The notes: generated by a model not told the origin, from the sequence alone. Shown: positions 47,156-56,596, counted from the stretch's first letter. The stretch is 64,000 bases of DNA from Pseudomonas sp. PB101 (GCF_009764265.1 NZ_RWIR01000024.1:186001-250000), one strand, 5' to 3'. Made by a program: numbers and translations.

Positions 47156-48061
47156 ATGTGTGGAATCGTAGGCCTTTACCTGAAAAATCCGCAGCTGGAA
47201 TCCCGGCTCGGCCAGCTCTTCGAACCGATGCTACAGGCCATGACCGATCGTGGCCCGGATAGTGCCGGCTTCGCCATCTATGGCGATGAAGTGACCGATG
47301 GCTGGGTCAAGCTGACCCTGCAGGCGACCACCGAAGCCTTCGACTGGAAAACCCTGATGGGTGAACTCGAAGGCCGTCTCGGCTGTTCGCTGGACTGGTT
47401 TCAGAACGCCAGCGCCGCCGTCTTGAAAATCCATGCTGAAGAAACGCCAGTCCGTCTGGCCCTCGCCGAACTGGCCCCGAGCATCCGCATCATGAGCGCC
47501 GGGCAGAGCATCGAAATCCTCAAGGGCATGGGCTTGCCCCAGGAAATTTCCCAACGCTTCGGCCTGGCCAGCATGAAGGGCAGCCACATCATCGGCCACA
47601 CCCGCATGGCCACCGAAAGTGCGGTGACCATGGAAGGCAGCCACCCGTTTTCCACCGGCGCCGACCTGTGCCTGGTGCACAACGGTTCGTTGTCCAATCA
47701 CTTTCGTCTGCGCCAGGAACTCAAGCGCGAAGGCATCCATTTCGAAACCGACAACGACACGGAAGTGGCCGCCGGCTACCTGACCTGGCGCCTGCAACAA
47801 GGCGACTCGCTGAAGGAGGCGCTGGATCATTCGCTGGAGAACCTGGACGGCTTCTTCACTTTCGCCATTGGCACCCGCAACGGCTTTGCGGTGATCCGCG
47901 ACCCGATTGCCTGTAAACCGGCAATTCTCGCCGAGACCGACGATTACGTTGCCATGGCCTCCGAATATCAGGCGCTGTCGAGCCTGCCGGGTATCGAGCA
48001 CGCCAGGATCTGGGAGCCGGCACCGGCCACCCTGTACATCTGGGAACGCGAGTCAGCTTAA
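47156..48061 (+). CDS. mgsA: N-methylglutamate synthase subunit A (class II glutamine amidotransferase-like)
   Basis: A 301-residue Ntn amidotransferase-like subunit (GlxB family). The mature nucleophile is Cys2 in MCGIVGLYLKN. Other conserved pieces are MTDRGPDSAGFAIYGD, IIGHTRMATESAVTMEGSHPF, and LVHNGSLSNHFRLR plus DNDTEVAAGYL. ATG 47156 was chosen so that Cys is the second residue. Together with the next two subunits it forms the FMN enzyme that moves the methylamino group from gamma-glutamylmethylamide or free methylamine onto glutamate. Confidence 0.87.
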   Translation: MCGIVGLYLKNPQLESRLGQLFEPMLQAMTDRGPDSAGFAIYGDEVTDGWVKLTLQATTEAFDWKTLMGELEGRLGCSLDWFQNASAAVLKIHAEETPVRLALAELAPSIRIMSAGQSIEILKGMGLPQEISQRFGLASMKGSHIIGHTRMATESAVTMEGSHPFSTGADLCLVHNGSLSNHFRLRQELKREGIHFETDNDTEVAAGYLTWRLQQGDSLKEALDHSLENLDGFFTFAIGTRNGFAVIRDPIACKPAILAETDDYVAMASEYQALSSLPGIEHARIWEPAPATLYIWERESA

Positions 48062-48072
48062 GGAGCGCACAC

Positions 48073-48756
48073 ATGAAAACCATCGATCTTTCCACTGCCA
48101 CCGTGCGTGACCTCAATCAGGCGCTGCATGACCAGGTCAACAACGTTGAAGACCGCGAGTGGGTGGTGACTCATTCCAACGGCAAGCACAACCTTGCGGT
48201 TGGGGTGAACCAGGCCGTGTCCATCGATATCCAGGGGCACGCCGGCTACTACTGCGCGGGCATGAACCAGAAAGCGTGCATCACCGTACATGGCAATGCC
48301 GGTGTCGGTGTCGCGGAAAACATGATGTCGGGCATGGTGCGGATCAAGGGCAGTGCGTCCCAGGCCGCAGGCGCCACCGCTCATGGCGGGTTATTGGTGA
48401 TCGAAGGCGATGCCGGTGCCCGTTGTGGAATTTCCATGAAAGGCATCGACATCGTGGTCGGCGGCAGCATCGGCCACATGAGCTGCTTCATGGGCCAGGC
48501 CGGGCGCCTGGTGGTGTGTGGCGATGCGGGCGATGCCCTGGGTGATTCGCTGTACGAAACCCACATCTATGTGCGGGGCACCGTCGCGTCCCTGGGCTCG
48601 GACTGCGTCGAAAAAGAGATGCGCGCCGAACACCTGGAGGAACTGCAAGTTCTGCTCAATCGCGCCGGTTTTGAGCACAAGGCGGCTGACTTCAAGCGCT
48701 ACGGCTCGGCCCGTCAGTTGTACAACTTCAAAGTCGATAACGCGTCCGCGTACTGA
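48073..48756 (+). CDS. mgsB: N-methylglutamate synthase subunit B (GltB C-terminal beta-helix-like)
   Basis: A 227-residue protein matching the GXGXG beta-helix domain at the end of glutamate synthase large subunit (GlxC family). The repeating glycine pattern is clear: NAGVGVAENMMSGMVRIKGSASQAAG, then GDAGARCGISMKGIDIVVGGSIGHMSCFMGQAG. It begins 11 bp after mgsA and ends 20 bp before mgsC, so the three are translated from one message. It has a structural and channel role rather than catalysis. Confidence 0.87.
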   Translation: MKTIDLSTATVRDLNQALHDQVNNVEDREWVVTHSNGKHNLAVGVNQAVSIDIQGHAGYYCAGMNQKACITVHGNAGVGVAENMMSGMVRIKGSASQAAGATAHGGLLVIEGDAGARCGISMKGIDIVVGGSIGHMSCFMGQAGRLVVCGDAGDALGDSLYETHIYVRGTVASLGSDCVEKEMRAEHLEELQVLLNRAGFEHKAADFKRYGSARQLYNFKVDNASAY

Positions 48757-48776
48757 TCCACGCGAGGAGAACAGAT

Positions 48777-50117
48777 ATGAGCGACCCAATCAGCCAAAAA
48801 GCCGCCCCTCCAGTGTTGCGCGAGTCCGCGACTTTCGACCGCCTGACCATCCAGGAAATCCAGCGTGCCGCCGAGACCGGTATCTATGACATCCGCGGTG
48901 GAGGCACCAAACGCAAGGTGCCGCACTTCGACGACTTGCTGCTGCTCGGCGCCAGCGTGTCGCGCTACCCGCTCGAAGGCTATCGGGAGAAGTGCGGCAC
49001 CGACGTGATCCTCGGCAACCGCTTCGCCAAGAAGGCGATCCACCTGAAGATTCCGGTGACCATCGCCGGCATGAGCTTCGGTGCGTTGTCGGCCAATGCC
49101 AAGGAAGCGTTGGGCCGAGGTGCGACCATCGCCGGTACCAGCACCACGACCGGTGACGGCGGCATGACCCCGGAGGAGCGCGGGCAGTCGCAGCATCTGG
49201 TCTATCAGTACCTGCCGTCGCGCTATGGCATGAACCCGGACGATCTGCGCAAGGCCGACGCCATTGAAATCGTCCTGGGGCAGGGTGCCAAGCCCGGTGG
49301 CGGCGGCATGTTGCTGGGCATGAAAGTCACCGAGCGGGTGGCCGGCATGCGCACCTTGCCGATCGGCGTCGACCAGCGCAGTGCCTGCCGTCACCCGGAC
49401 TGGACCGGCCCGGATGACCTGGCGATCAAGATTGCCGAGATCCGCGAGATCACCGATTGGGAAAAGCCGATCTACGTAAAGATCGGGGCGAGCCGGCCTT
49501 ACTACGACGTCAAACTGGCGGTGAAGGCCGGGGCCGATGTGATTGTGCTCGACGGCATGCAAGGCGGCACCGCGGCGACCCAGGAAGTGTTTATCGAACA
49601 CGTGGGCATTCCGATTTTGCCTGCGATCCCGCAAGCGGTACAGGCTTTGCAAGAGATGGGCATGCATCGGAAAGTTCAGTTGATCGTTTCGGGGGGGATT
49701 CGCAACGGTGCCGACGTGGCCAAGGCCATGGCGTTGGGCGCCGATGCCGTGGCGATAGGCACGGCGGCGTTGATTGCGCTGGGCGACAACCACCCGCGAC
49801 TGGATGAAGAACTGCAGAAGATTGGTTCGGCGGCAGGTTTTTACGACGACTGGCAGAACGGCCGCGACCCGGCCGGTATCACCACTCAGGACCCGGAACT
49901 GTCCAAGCGTCTGGACCCGGTGGAAGGTGGTCGCCGTCTGGCCAACTACCTGCGCGTACTGGTGCTGGAGGCCCAGACCATGGCACGGGCCTGTGGCAAG
50001 TCACACCTGCACAATCTGGATCCTGAAGACCTGGTGGCGCTGACCGTAGAATCGGCGGCCATGGCCCGGGTACCGCTGGCGGGGACCAGCTGGATTCCGG
50101 GTTCGGGTGGTTATTGA
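48777..50117 (+). CDS. mgsC: N-methylglutamate synthase subunit C (GltB FMN-domain-like)
   Basis: A 446-residue protein of the glutamate synthase central FMN domain family (GlxD). Key parts are IRGGGTKRKVPHFDDLLLLGASVSRYPLEGYREKC, PVTIAGMSFGALSANAKEALGRGATIAGTSTTTGDGGM, the barrel segment ADVIVLDGMQGGTAATQEVF, and the phosphate-binding VSGGIRNGADVAKAMALGADAVAIG. ATG 48777 lies behind GAGGAG. It is the catalytic flavin subunit of N-methylglutamate synthase. In isolation it could be named glutamate synthase-like. Confidence 0.88.
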   Translation: MSDPISQKAAPPVLRESATFDRLTIQEIQRAAETGIYDIRGGGTKRKVPHFDDLLLLGASVSRYPLEGYREKCGTDVILGNRFAKKAIHLKIPVTIAGMSFGALSANAKEALGRGATIAGTSTTTGDGGMTPEERGQSQHLVYQYLPSRYGMNPDDLRKADAIEIVLGQGAKPGGGGMLLGMKVTERVAGMRTLPIGVDQRSACRHPDWTGPDDLAIKIAEIREITDWEKPIYVKIGASRPYYDVKLAVKAGADVIVLDGMQGGTAATQEVFIEHVGIPILPAIPQAVQALQEMGMHRKVQLIVSGGIRNGADVAKAMALGADAVAIGTAALIALGDNHPRLDEELQKIGSAAGFYDDWQNGRDPAGITTQDPELSKRLDPVEGGRRLANYLRVLVLEAQTMARACGKSHLHNLDPEDLVALTVESAAMARVPLAGTSWIPGSGGY

Positions 50118-50133
50118 AATCGGTGAGATAACC

Positions 50134-50280
50134 TGTGGCGAGGGGGCTTGCCCCCGTCGGACCGCGCAGCGGTCCTGAACCCGGCTAACGCGGTCCTTCA
50201 GATGGACTCAATCTGCCAGTTTACGACCGCTGCGCGGTCGAACGGGGCGATGCGGCGTTCCGACAAGCCCCCTCGCCACA
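50134..50280. repeat. Inverted pair of REP sequences (REPIN)
   Basis: TGTGGCGAGGGGGCTTGCCC from 50134 and its inverse GGGCTTGTCGG-type end GCCCCCTCGCCACA closing at 50280, separated by about 100 bp with further inverted GACCGC/GCGGTC pieces. This is a common Pseudomonas intergenic repeat and lies between mgsC and the Amt gene. Confidence 0.85.
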
Positions 50281-50363
50281 GATCAAGGCGCCCGAAAAGA
50301 GGCGCACGAATCAGCAATTGCTCACTGCCAGACACTTTCCATTCTTTTGCAGGAGCTTTGAAC

Positions 50364-51689
50364 ATGGTCAATCGTCTTCTCGGCAAATCCCTTCTCGGCT
50401 TACTGGCGGCCGGCGCGCTCGTGCCGCTGGCGCAGGCAGCCGATGCACCAACCTTGAACACCGGCAGCACCGCCTGGATGGTGACGGCGGCGGTGCTGGT
50501 GTTGTTCATGTGTCTGCCGGGTCTCGCGTTGTTTTATGGCGGTCTGGTGCGGGCGAAAAACATGTTGTCGCTGTTCACCCAATGCTTCGGTATCGCCGGT
50601 CTGGTGGGCGTTTTGTGGGTGATCTACGGTTACAGCATGGTGGTCGACACCACCGGTATGGTTGAAGGGGAGGTGACCTTCAACAGTTTTGTCGGCGGGC
50701 TGAGTCGGGCCTTTCTCGCCGGAATGACCCCGGAAAGCCTGGTCGGCGAGATACCGGAAGGGGTGTTTGTAACCTTCCAGATGACCTTCGCGATCATCAC
50801 GCCGGCGCTGATTGCCGGTGCGTTCGCCGAGCGCATGAAATTTTCCGCGGCACTGCTGTTCATGGCCCTGTGGTTCACCCTGGTTTATGCCCCGGTGGCG
50901 CATATGGTCTGGGGCGGTGCGGGGGCGTTGATGCATAACTGGGGCGTTCTCGATTTTGCTGGCGGTACAGCGGTGCACATCAATGCCGGTGTGGCCGCGC
51001 TGGCCGCCTGCCTGATCCTCGGCAAGCGCAAGGGCTACGAAAATACGCCGATGCCGGCGCACAACCTGAGCCTGACCATGGCCGGCGCGGCCATGCTTTG
51101 GGTCGGCTGGTTCGGTTTCAACATCGGTTCCGGCGGCGGCCTCAGCGGCACCTCCGGTATCGTCATGCTTAACACTCAACTGGGCGCCTGCGCCGGGATT
51201 CTCGGCTGGATGTTCACCGAGTGGCTCAAGGTCGGCAAGCCGAGTGCGCTGGGTCTGGCCAGTGGTGCCCTGGCGGGTCTGGTGGGCATTACCCCGGCGT
51301 GTGCCTATGTGGGTGTGGGTGGCGCCCTAGCTATCGGTTTGCTGTGCGGGGTGTTCTGCTACTTGAGCGTTACCGTGCTCAAACGGCGTTTCGGTTACGA
51401 CGACAGCCTCGATGTGTTCGGCTTGCACGGTATCGGCGGGATGATCGGCGCGGTATTGACCGGGGTCTTTTGCGTACCGTCCCTGGGCGGGCTGGTAGAA
51501 GGGGTGACCATGGGTGGCCAGGTGTTGGCCCAAATCAAGGGTGTGCTGTTGACGACGGTGTACTGCTTTGCCATCAGTTGGATCATTCTCAAAGTGGTCA
51601 ATGCCCTGGTCGGCTTGCGCGCCGATGAATCGGTAGAGGAGATGGGCCTGGATCTGGCCGAGCACAACGAGCGTGCCTACAACCACTGA
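50364..51689 (+). CDS. amtB: Ammonium/methylammonium transporter (Amt family)
   Basis: A 441-residue channel protein with an N-terminal signal-like segment MVNRLLGKSLLGLLAAGALVPLAQAAD and eleven membrane helices. Landmarks are FYGGLVRAKNMLSLFTQCFG, the ammonium-gate region VFVTFQMTFAIITPALIAGAFAERMKF, twin-His segments VHINAGVAALAA and DVFGLHGIGGMIGAVLTGVF. ATG 50364 follows CAGGAG. No glnK lies beside it, unlike the housekeeping glnK-amtB locus. Its position after mgsABC suggests uptake of methylammonium for this pathway. Transport of ammonium is equally possible. Confidence 0.88.
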   Translation: MVNRLLGKSLLGLLAAGALVPLAQAADAPTLNTGSTAWMVTAAVLVLFMCLPGLALFYGGLVRAKNMLSLFTQCFGIAGLVGVLWVIYGYSMVVDTTGMVEGEVTFNSFVGGLSRAFLAGMTPESLVGEIPEGVFVTFQMTFAIITPALIAGAFAERMKFSAALLFMALWFTLVYAPVAHMVWGGAGALMHNWGVLDFAGGTAVHINAGVAALAACLILGKRKGYENTPMPAHNLSLTMAGAAMLWVGWFGFNIGSGGGLSGTSGIVMLNTQLGACAGILGWMFTEWLKVGKPSALGLASGALAGLVGITPACAYVGVGGALAIGLLCGVFCYLSVTVLKRRFGYDDSLDVFGLHGIGGMIGAVLTGVFCVPSLGGLVEGVTMGGQVLAQIKGVLLTTVYCFAISWIILKVVNALVGLRADESVEEMGLDLAEHNERAYNH

Positions 51690-51718
51690 TCGTTACTGTT
51701 GATCGCCAGGCCCATTAT

Positions 51719-51818
51719 TGTAGGAGCGAGCTTGCTCGCGATGGTCGTTAACGATAACGCGTGTTTACTGGCTAAACGCGGCGCTATTGAGTCCATCGCG
51801 AGCAAGCTCGCTCCTACA
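51719..51818. repeat. Inverted pair of REP sequences (REPIN), GTAGGAGCGAGC type
   Basis: TGTAGGAGCGAGCTTGCTCG from 51719 and its inverse ending CTCGCTCCTACA at 51818, with a loop of about 48 bp. It is the classic REP of the P. fluorescens group and fills the gap between the convergent Amt and folD genes. Confidence 0.92.
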
Positions 51819-51825
51819 ATTGGGT

Positions 51826-52758
51826 TCAGCTCAACGCCAGGTGACTGACTGCCGACTGCTCGCGCGTCTGGGCAGCACGCTGTAGCTGGCTGGCAATCAG
51901 GGTGTTCTTCAGTAGATAGGCAATGGTCATCGGCCCCACACCACCGGGTACCGGCGTGATCGCGCTGACCACGGTGCGTGCACTCTCGTAATCGACATCG
52001 CCGACCAATCGGTTGCCCGATTCGCTGGCAATGCGATTGATGCCGACGTCGATCACCACCGCTCCGGGTTTGAGCCAACTGGCATCAATCAGCTGGGGGC
52101 GACCCACCGCAGCGACGACGATGTCTGCCAGCCTGCACAATGCTGGAGCATCGACGCTGCGCGAGTGCACCACACTGACCGAGCAGTTGGCCTGCAACAG
52201 CAGTGTCGCCATCGGTTTGCCGACAATGTTCGAACGGCCGATGACGACCGCGTGCAAGCCACTCAGGTCACCGCAGGTTTCGTGCAGCAGCCGCATGCAG
52301 CCGCTGGGTGTGCAGGGCGTCAGGACCTCGATGCCCTGGACCAGTCCACCGACGTTTTCCCGATGAAAGCCGTCCACGTCCTTGATCGGATCTATGGCAT
52401 GAATCACCGCCGCCTCGTCGATATGGATCGGCAATGGCAATTGCACCAGGATGCCGTTCACCGTGACGTCGGCGTTCAGTTGCGCAATCAGTTCCAGCAC
52501 ATCGTGCTGGCTGGCGTTTTCTGCCAGACGGTACTCCAGGGAACGGATGCCGACCTCTTTGGCCCGCAGCACCTTGTTGCGCACATAAACCTCGCTGGCC
52601 GGGTCTTCACCGACGAGCAGCACGGCCAGGGCAGGGTAGATCTGTTGTCGCGCCAGGACCTGAACCTCTTCTCGAACCTCCTCGAGAACCTGGGCAGCGA
52701 TGGCTTTGCCGTCGATATCGCGGGCAAGTGCGGGGATGGTGCTGATCAAAAGAGTCAC
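51826..52758 (-). CDS. folD: Second FolD (methylenetetrahydrofolate dehydrogenase/cyclohydrolase)
   Basis: A 310-residue paralogue of the folD at 42848. Catalytic Lys is in [15 protein letters not shown], and motifs [42 protein letters not shown] and [15 protein letters not shown] are complete. The two proteins are similar throughout but clearly different. The start (GTG 52758) lacks a good ribosome site, and an internal start about three residues further is possible. It is convergent with the Amt gene. It may supply extra formyl-THF capacity during growth on methylated compounds; a housekeeping folD is expected elsewhere in the genome. Confidence 0.88.
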   Translation of the reverse strand: MTLLISTIPALARDIDGKAIAAQVLEEVREEVQVLARQQIYPALAVLLVGEDPASEVYVRNKVLRAKEVGIRSLEYRLAENASQHDVLELIAQLNADVTVNGILVQLPLPIHIDEAAVIHAIDPIKDVDGFHRENVGGLVQGIEVLTPCTPSGCMRLLHETCGDLSGLHAVVIGRSNIVGKPMATLLLQANCSVSVVHSRSVDAPALCRLADIVVAAVGRPQLIDASWLKPGAVVIDVGINRIASESGNRLVGDVDYESARTVVSAITPVPGGVGPMTIAYLLKNTLIASQLQRAAQTREQSAVSHLALS

Positions 52759-52844
52759 CGTTGTCTTGATTGTATGGGGACGATGCGATCATCGAGGCGC
52801 CGTTGCACCCCGATGATTCATCACAGACCTGCGGGCAAGGACGC

Positions 52845-54349
52845 TCAGGCTACCAGTTGATGGCAGCCGTATACCACCAGCATGCCCGCGATCAGCGTGG
52901 CATAGGGCAACCAGCCGGCGCGTTTCAGGCCAGCATCGGCTTGAACGTACAAGTCGTCGAGCATCGCTTGCGGGAAGCGCCCCTTGTCCTGCACATAGTG
53001 GCGGAAGCAGAACACCGGCAGGATCAGTAACGCCAGCAGCAGGCCCGTCACAAGGGTTCCCGCCCCCCAGATATCGGCGCCCAGTCCCATGCAGGCCAGG
53101 TTGACGAAACTCAACACGCCACCGGCTGCCAACAATACGGTGGGCGCTTTGTACGGGCGTGCCCAGTCAGGGCGATCCAGGCGATGGATCCAGCCGGCGT
53201 TGAGGTTGAGGAAGTTGAAGATGATGTAGCTGACGTTGGACGCCGCGAGCACGAACACATAATCGGACATCAGCAACAGCAGCAGATTGAATGACAGGTC
53301 TGTCCACATCGCCGCGGTGGGGGCGCCGTGTTCATTGGTGCGCCCCAGGTATTTTGGCAGCCAGCCGTCCACCGATGCCTGATACAGGGTGCGCGAGGAA
53401 CCGGACATCGAGGTCATGATCGCCAGCAAGGTGGCCAGGACCAGCATGATCAGCACTATGTTGGCGACCACCTTGCCGCCGCCAATGCTGTCCGCCATGA
53501 CCTGGCCAACCCCCATGCCGCTGTAGATCGCCGGCGCTAACAGACCGCTGTAGACCGCAGGGGTGATGACCGCCCGGCATAGAAGATCGCTTTGAAGGTG
53601 TCGCGCTTGGGGTCCTTGAATTCCCGGGTGTAGCACACCGCCGTTTCGAAACCGTAGGTCGACCACGCAGCCATGAACAGTCCGCCGGCCATCAGCGACC
53701 AGCCGGAAATGTCCCAGGGCCCGTCGATGACTTGTCCGGCCGCATCATGTGCGAGCGGGTACAACGGCAGGAAATTGGCCTGGGCCGCATCCCCGGTGAA
53801 CAAAGGCACTACACCCACCAGCAGCAATGGAATCAGTGACGTTACACCGAGCACCAGGGTCAGGCGTGCCGAGCGCAGGATGCCACCATGTTGCACGGCA
53901 AAGACCGTCAGCAGGATCAACAGACCGATGGCGAATGTTGCGTTGATCCGTAGCGACAGGCCGCTCTTGATCCAGCCCAGATCGACCAGGGTCAGTTGCC
54001 AGGTGTTGATCAGCGCATCGGCGGGAAACAGGGCGGTGAGGATGTAACCCGCCGCCAGCCCTGAGCCAATGGACAGCACCGGTGACCAGGCCAGCCAGTT
54101 GCACCACACCGAGACCGGTGCGATCAGTTTGCTGTAACGCACCCAGGCCACCGCGCCGTAGACCGAGGCACCGCCGGATTTGTGCGGGAACAGCCATGAC
54201 CCGAGCGGGCGGTTGACGCGAATGGTCGGCAGTGTGCAGGTCATCGCCGCCGCGGCACCGGCCCTGTTGATGGTGCTGATAGGCAATAACGGTCGCCAGA
54301 CAATCTTCATTATGTCCGCCAGTGCTGTGTTACTCGGTTGCCTGCCCAT
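52845..54349 (-). pseudogene. Broken APC-superfamily amino acid/amine permease
   Basis: Two overlapping minus-strand frames encode consecutive parts of one permease. The upstream part (53537-54349) covers SGGASVYGAVAWVRYSKLIAPVSVWCNWLAWSP to YGFETAVCYTREFKDPKRDTFKAIFYAG. The downstream part (52845-53666) continues ITPAVYSGLLAPAIYSGMGVG to the C-terminus. The frame changes at about 53575-53600, so the gene is frameshifted. The N-terminal first two membrane helices are also not recognisable upstream of LFPHKSGG, which points to a 5' deletion. It is probably inactive. Its place beside folD and the methylamine genes suggests a former amine or amino-acid importer. Confidence 0.75.
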
Positions 54350-54428
54350 GCTGCTGATGCTGTTGATCTGTCGTAGCCAAAAACGCCAAGGAGTTCTCGG
54401 ACCGACCTCTGGGGTTTACGGGCATTGA
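54210..54428 (+). pseudogene. Possible C-terminal remnant of a membrane protein
   Basis: The plus strand just outside the broken permease encodes two hydrophobic stretches (VIAAAAPALLMVLIG and SAVLLGCLPMLLMLLICR) and a charged tail ending at 54428. This resembles the last helices of a transporter. It begins about where the permease homology ends, as if a deletion joined two genes. It could also be chance composition opposite the pseudogene. The next 187 bp to the phosphatase gene show only a T-rich stretch at 54464-54471. Confidence 0.25.
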
Positions 54429-54615
54429 GACTTCAAAGTGCAAAAAGACCCGTTTATACGAGTTTTTTTTGCTCAGAAAAGTAGTAGAACTGTCAGTAAG
54501 CGAACGCGCAGGACAGTACGCGAATTAATTTGGTTTTCCATCCATTCTGTAACATTCGATTTCATATCCGTTGCGAATAGTGATCAGCCCAACCTGTCAT
54601 CACTGAGGCTTTATC

Positions 54616-56538
54616 GTGTTTCAACGGATTATCTGTTCGCTTTCTCTGCTCAGCCTGTCAATCACTGCCGCCCACGCCGCAGAGACTTACCGAATCAATA
54701 CACCGCACCTGCGAAGCATGGACAATTTCCGTGATGTCGCCGGTACTCAAAACGCCTATACCACCGTACACGACGGGGTGATGCGCGCCGGCGTGTTCTA
54801 TCGTGCCAACGCCGTCACGCCCTCGGCAGAAGACCTTGCCACGCTCAACACGTTAGGCATCAAGGCCAACTACGATCTGCGCACGGATACGGAAGTGGCG
54901 GTCAAGCCGGATGCGCCACTGGCGGGTGCGAGCAACATTCACATCGATATCATCGGCGAGGCGTCGTACCAGCATGAAAGTGACCTGGTCGGGTCAGCCA
55001 CCAATGGCTCACAAGTTGCCGCCATGATGGAAAATTCCAACCGTGGTCTTGTTTCCGACGCAGCGATGCGCAACCAGTTCGGCACGTTGCTCACGGCAAT
55101 GGCCAACGGCGATGAGGCTGCTCTGTTCCATTGCACTCATGGCAAGGATCGCACCGGCTGGGCCGCGGCCATGTTGCAGAGCATCGCCGGTGTCGACAAC
55201 GCCACGATCATGAGCGACTACCTCGCCACCAATGTCTACACCGCTGAGCGCGTGTCGGCAGAGTTGGCGCAATTGCCCAGCGATTTGCAGCCGATCTTCG
55301 AACCGTTGAACTTTGTCCGGGCCAGCTATTTGCAGGCGGCATTGGATCAGGTCACCGCGCAGTACGGCAGCATGGACAACTACCTCAAACAGGGGCTGGG
55401 TCTGTCCCAGGAAACGATCTATGTACTGCGCGGCAAGATGGTCGAATTCCAGGGCCTGCCTGGCCAGGCTGGGCTGATCGGCAACGCCGCCGCAGGTGCG
55501 GGCCTGCTGCAGCAATTGCAGAACACTCGCTTGTCCGGCACTTACAGCGCCTACAATTATTACCTGCAATCAGCCATCGACGCCGGCACCTTGGGTGGTG
55601 TCGAGTCAACGGTCGGCGGACAGGTGCACGCCGATGCCGCCAGCTATCTGCTGCGTCAAGGCGCGATGATCGATCAGGCCGCGGCCCCGTTCACCCGCGG
55701 GACTGATTTGAAGAGTGGCCAGTATCGGCTGTGGAGCACCGCACTCGCTGGCTACCTCGGCACCGACGGCTCGTCGCATGCTGCGAGCAGCAACGAACAC
55801 AGTCAAGGCCTGATGATCGGCATGACCCAGCGCTTTACCGAACAACTCAGTGCCCATGCCGGTTTTGGTTACAGCCGCGGCAGTGTAGGCGGCGCGGGTG
55901 GCGAAGCCGATACCGATTTCACCTTCTTCAACGTCGGCGCCCGTTATGGCTTCACCAGTCTGGATCGTGGCATGTTCCTCGACGCCAACGCCAGCGCCGG
56001 CTACGTCGACTACGACAGCAAACGCGAGCTCGGCGGCGGCCTCGGCACCGCGAAGAGCGACACTCACGGCAACCTCACCGGCGCTACCCTGGCGCTGGGC
56101 TACCGCGTCCCAGTCAACGGCATCACTTTCGAGCCAAGCCTCGGTTTCCGCATCAGTCACCTCAACCTCAACGGCTTCCAGGAGAAGGGTAGCGAACTGT
56201 CACTGGACGTCGACGACAACACCGCCACCCGACGTAGCGCGGTAGCCAACTTCGATGTGTCATTCGCTTCGGTAGCGATGGGCGCATGGCAACTGGTGCC
56301 GGGCGTGCGCGTGGGTTACGAACACGCACTCGGCGATCATGACGTCGATAGTCAGGGACATTTGTTGGGGCTGGATGTCGAGCAGCGAGCAGCATTCGAT
56401 AATCGCGACCAGTTCACTGGCGGTGTCAATCTCATGGCCAATCTGGGCGCCTTTAGCGTTGGCGCAGACCTCGGTGCCAGCGGTGGCGGTGACAGCCATG
56501 GCGTGAGCGGCAGCCTCAATGCCAGCTATCAGTTCTGA
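54616..56538 (+). CDS. Tyrosine phosphatase-autotransporter fusion
   Basis: A 640-residue secreted protein. A signal peptide (residues 1-21, ending ITAAHA) is followed by a tyrosine/lipid-phosphatase domain of the Y_phosphatase3 type. It has NFRDVAG near residue 38, YDLRTDTE, and the P-loop HCTHGKDRTG with Cys173 and Arg179. Residues about 355-640 form an autotransporter beta-barrel: WSTALAGYLGTDG, FFNVGARYGF, ALGYRVP, LVPGVRVGYEH, ending in LNASYQF with terminal Phe. GTG 54616 has GAGG upstream. The phosphatase domain should be displayed on or released from the cell surface. Its substrate is unknown; plant or host phosphoproteins or phosphoinositides are possible. Confidence 0.85.
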   Translation: MFQRIICSLSLLSLSITAAHAAETYRINTPHLRSMDNFRDVAGTQNAYTTVHDGVMRAGVFYRANAVTPSAEDLATLNTLGIKANYDLRTDTEVAVKPDAPLAGASNIHIDIIGEASYQHESDLVGSATNGSQVAAMMENSNRGLVSDAAMRNQFGTLLTAMANGDEAALFHCTHGKDRTGWAAAMLQSIAGVDNATIMSDYLATNVYTAERVSAELAQLPSDLQPIFEPLNFVRASYLQAALDQVTAQYGSMDNYLKQGLGLSQETIYVLRGKMVEFQGLPGQAGLIGNAAAGAGLLQQLQNTRLSGTYSAYNYYLQSAIDAGTLGGVESTVGGQVHADAASYLLRQGAMIDQAAAPFTRGTDLKSGQYRLWSTALAGYLGTDGSSHAASSNEHSQGLMIGMTQRFTEQLSAHAGFGYSRGSVGGAGGEADTDFTFFNVGARYGFTSLDRGMFLDANASAGYVDYDSKRELGGGLGTAKSDTHGNLTGATLALGYRVPVNGITFEPSLGFRISHLNLNGFQEKGSELSLDVDDNTATRRSAVANFDVSFASVAMGAWQLVPGVRVGYEHALGDHDVDSQGHLLGLDVEQRAAFDNRDQFTGGVNLMANLGAFSVGADLGASGGGDSHGVSGSLNASYQF

Positions 56539-56553
56539 CCAAGCCTCAAGTCT

Positions 56554-56577
56554 CAGCCCCGGGGTGACCCGGGGCTG
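56554..56577. terminator. GC hairpin between convergent genes
   Basis: CAGCCCCGGG (56554-56563) and CCCGGGGCTG (56568-56577), a perfect 10-bp stem with a GTGA-type loop, between the autotransporter stop and the AraC stop. It has no T-run. Confidence 0.55.
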
Positions 56578-56596
56578 ACCACCACCAAAGATAATC

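Noticed and set aside
54440..54475. Terminator between the permease remnant and the phosphatase gene
   Set aside because: The T-run is present but the stem has a mismatch and only about five pairs.
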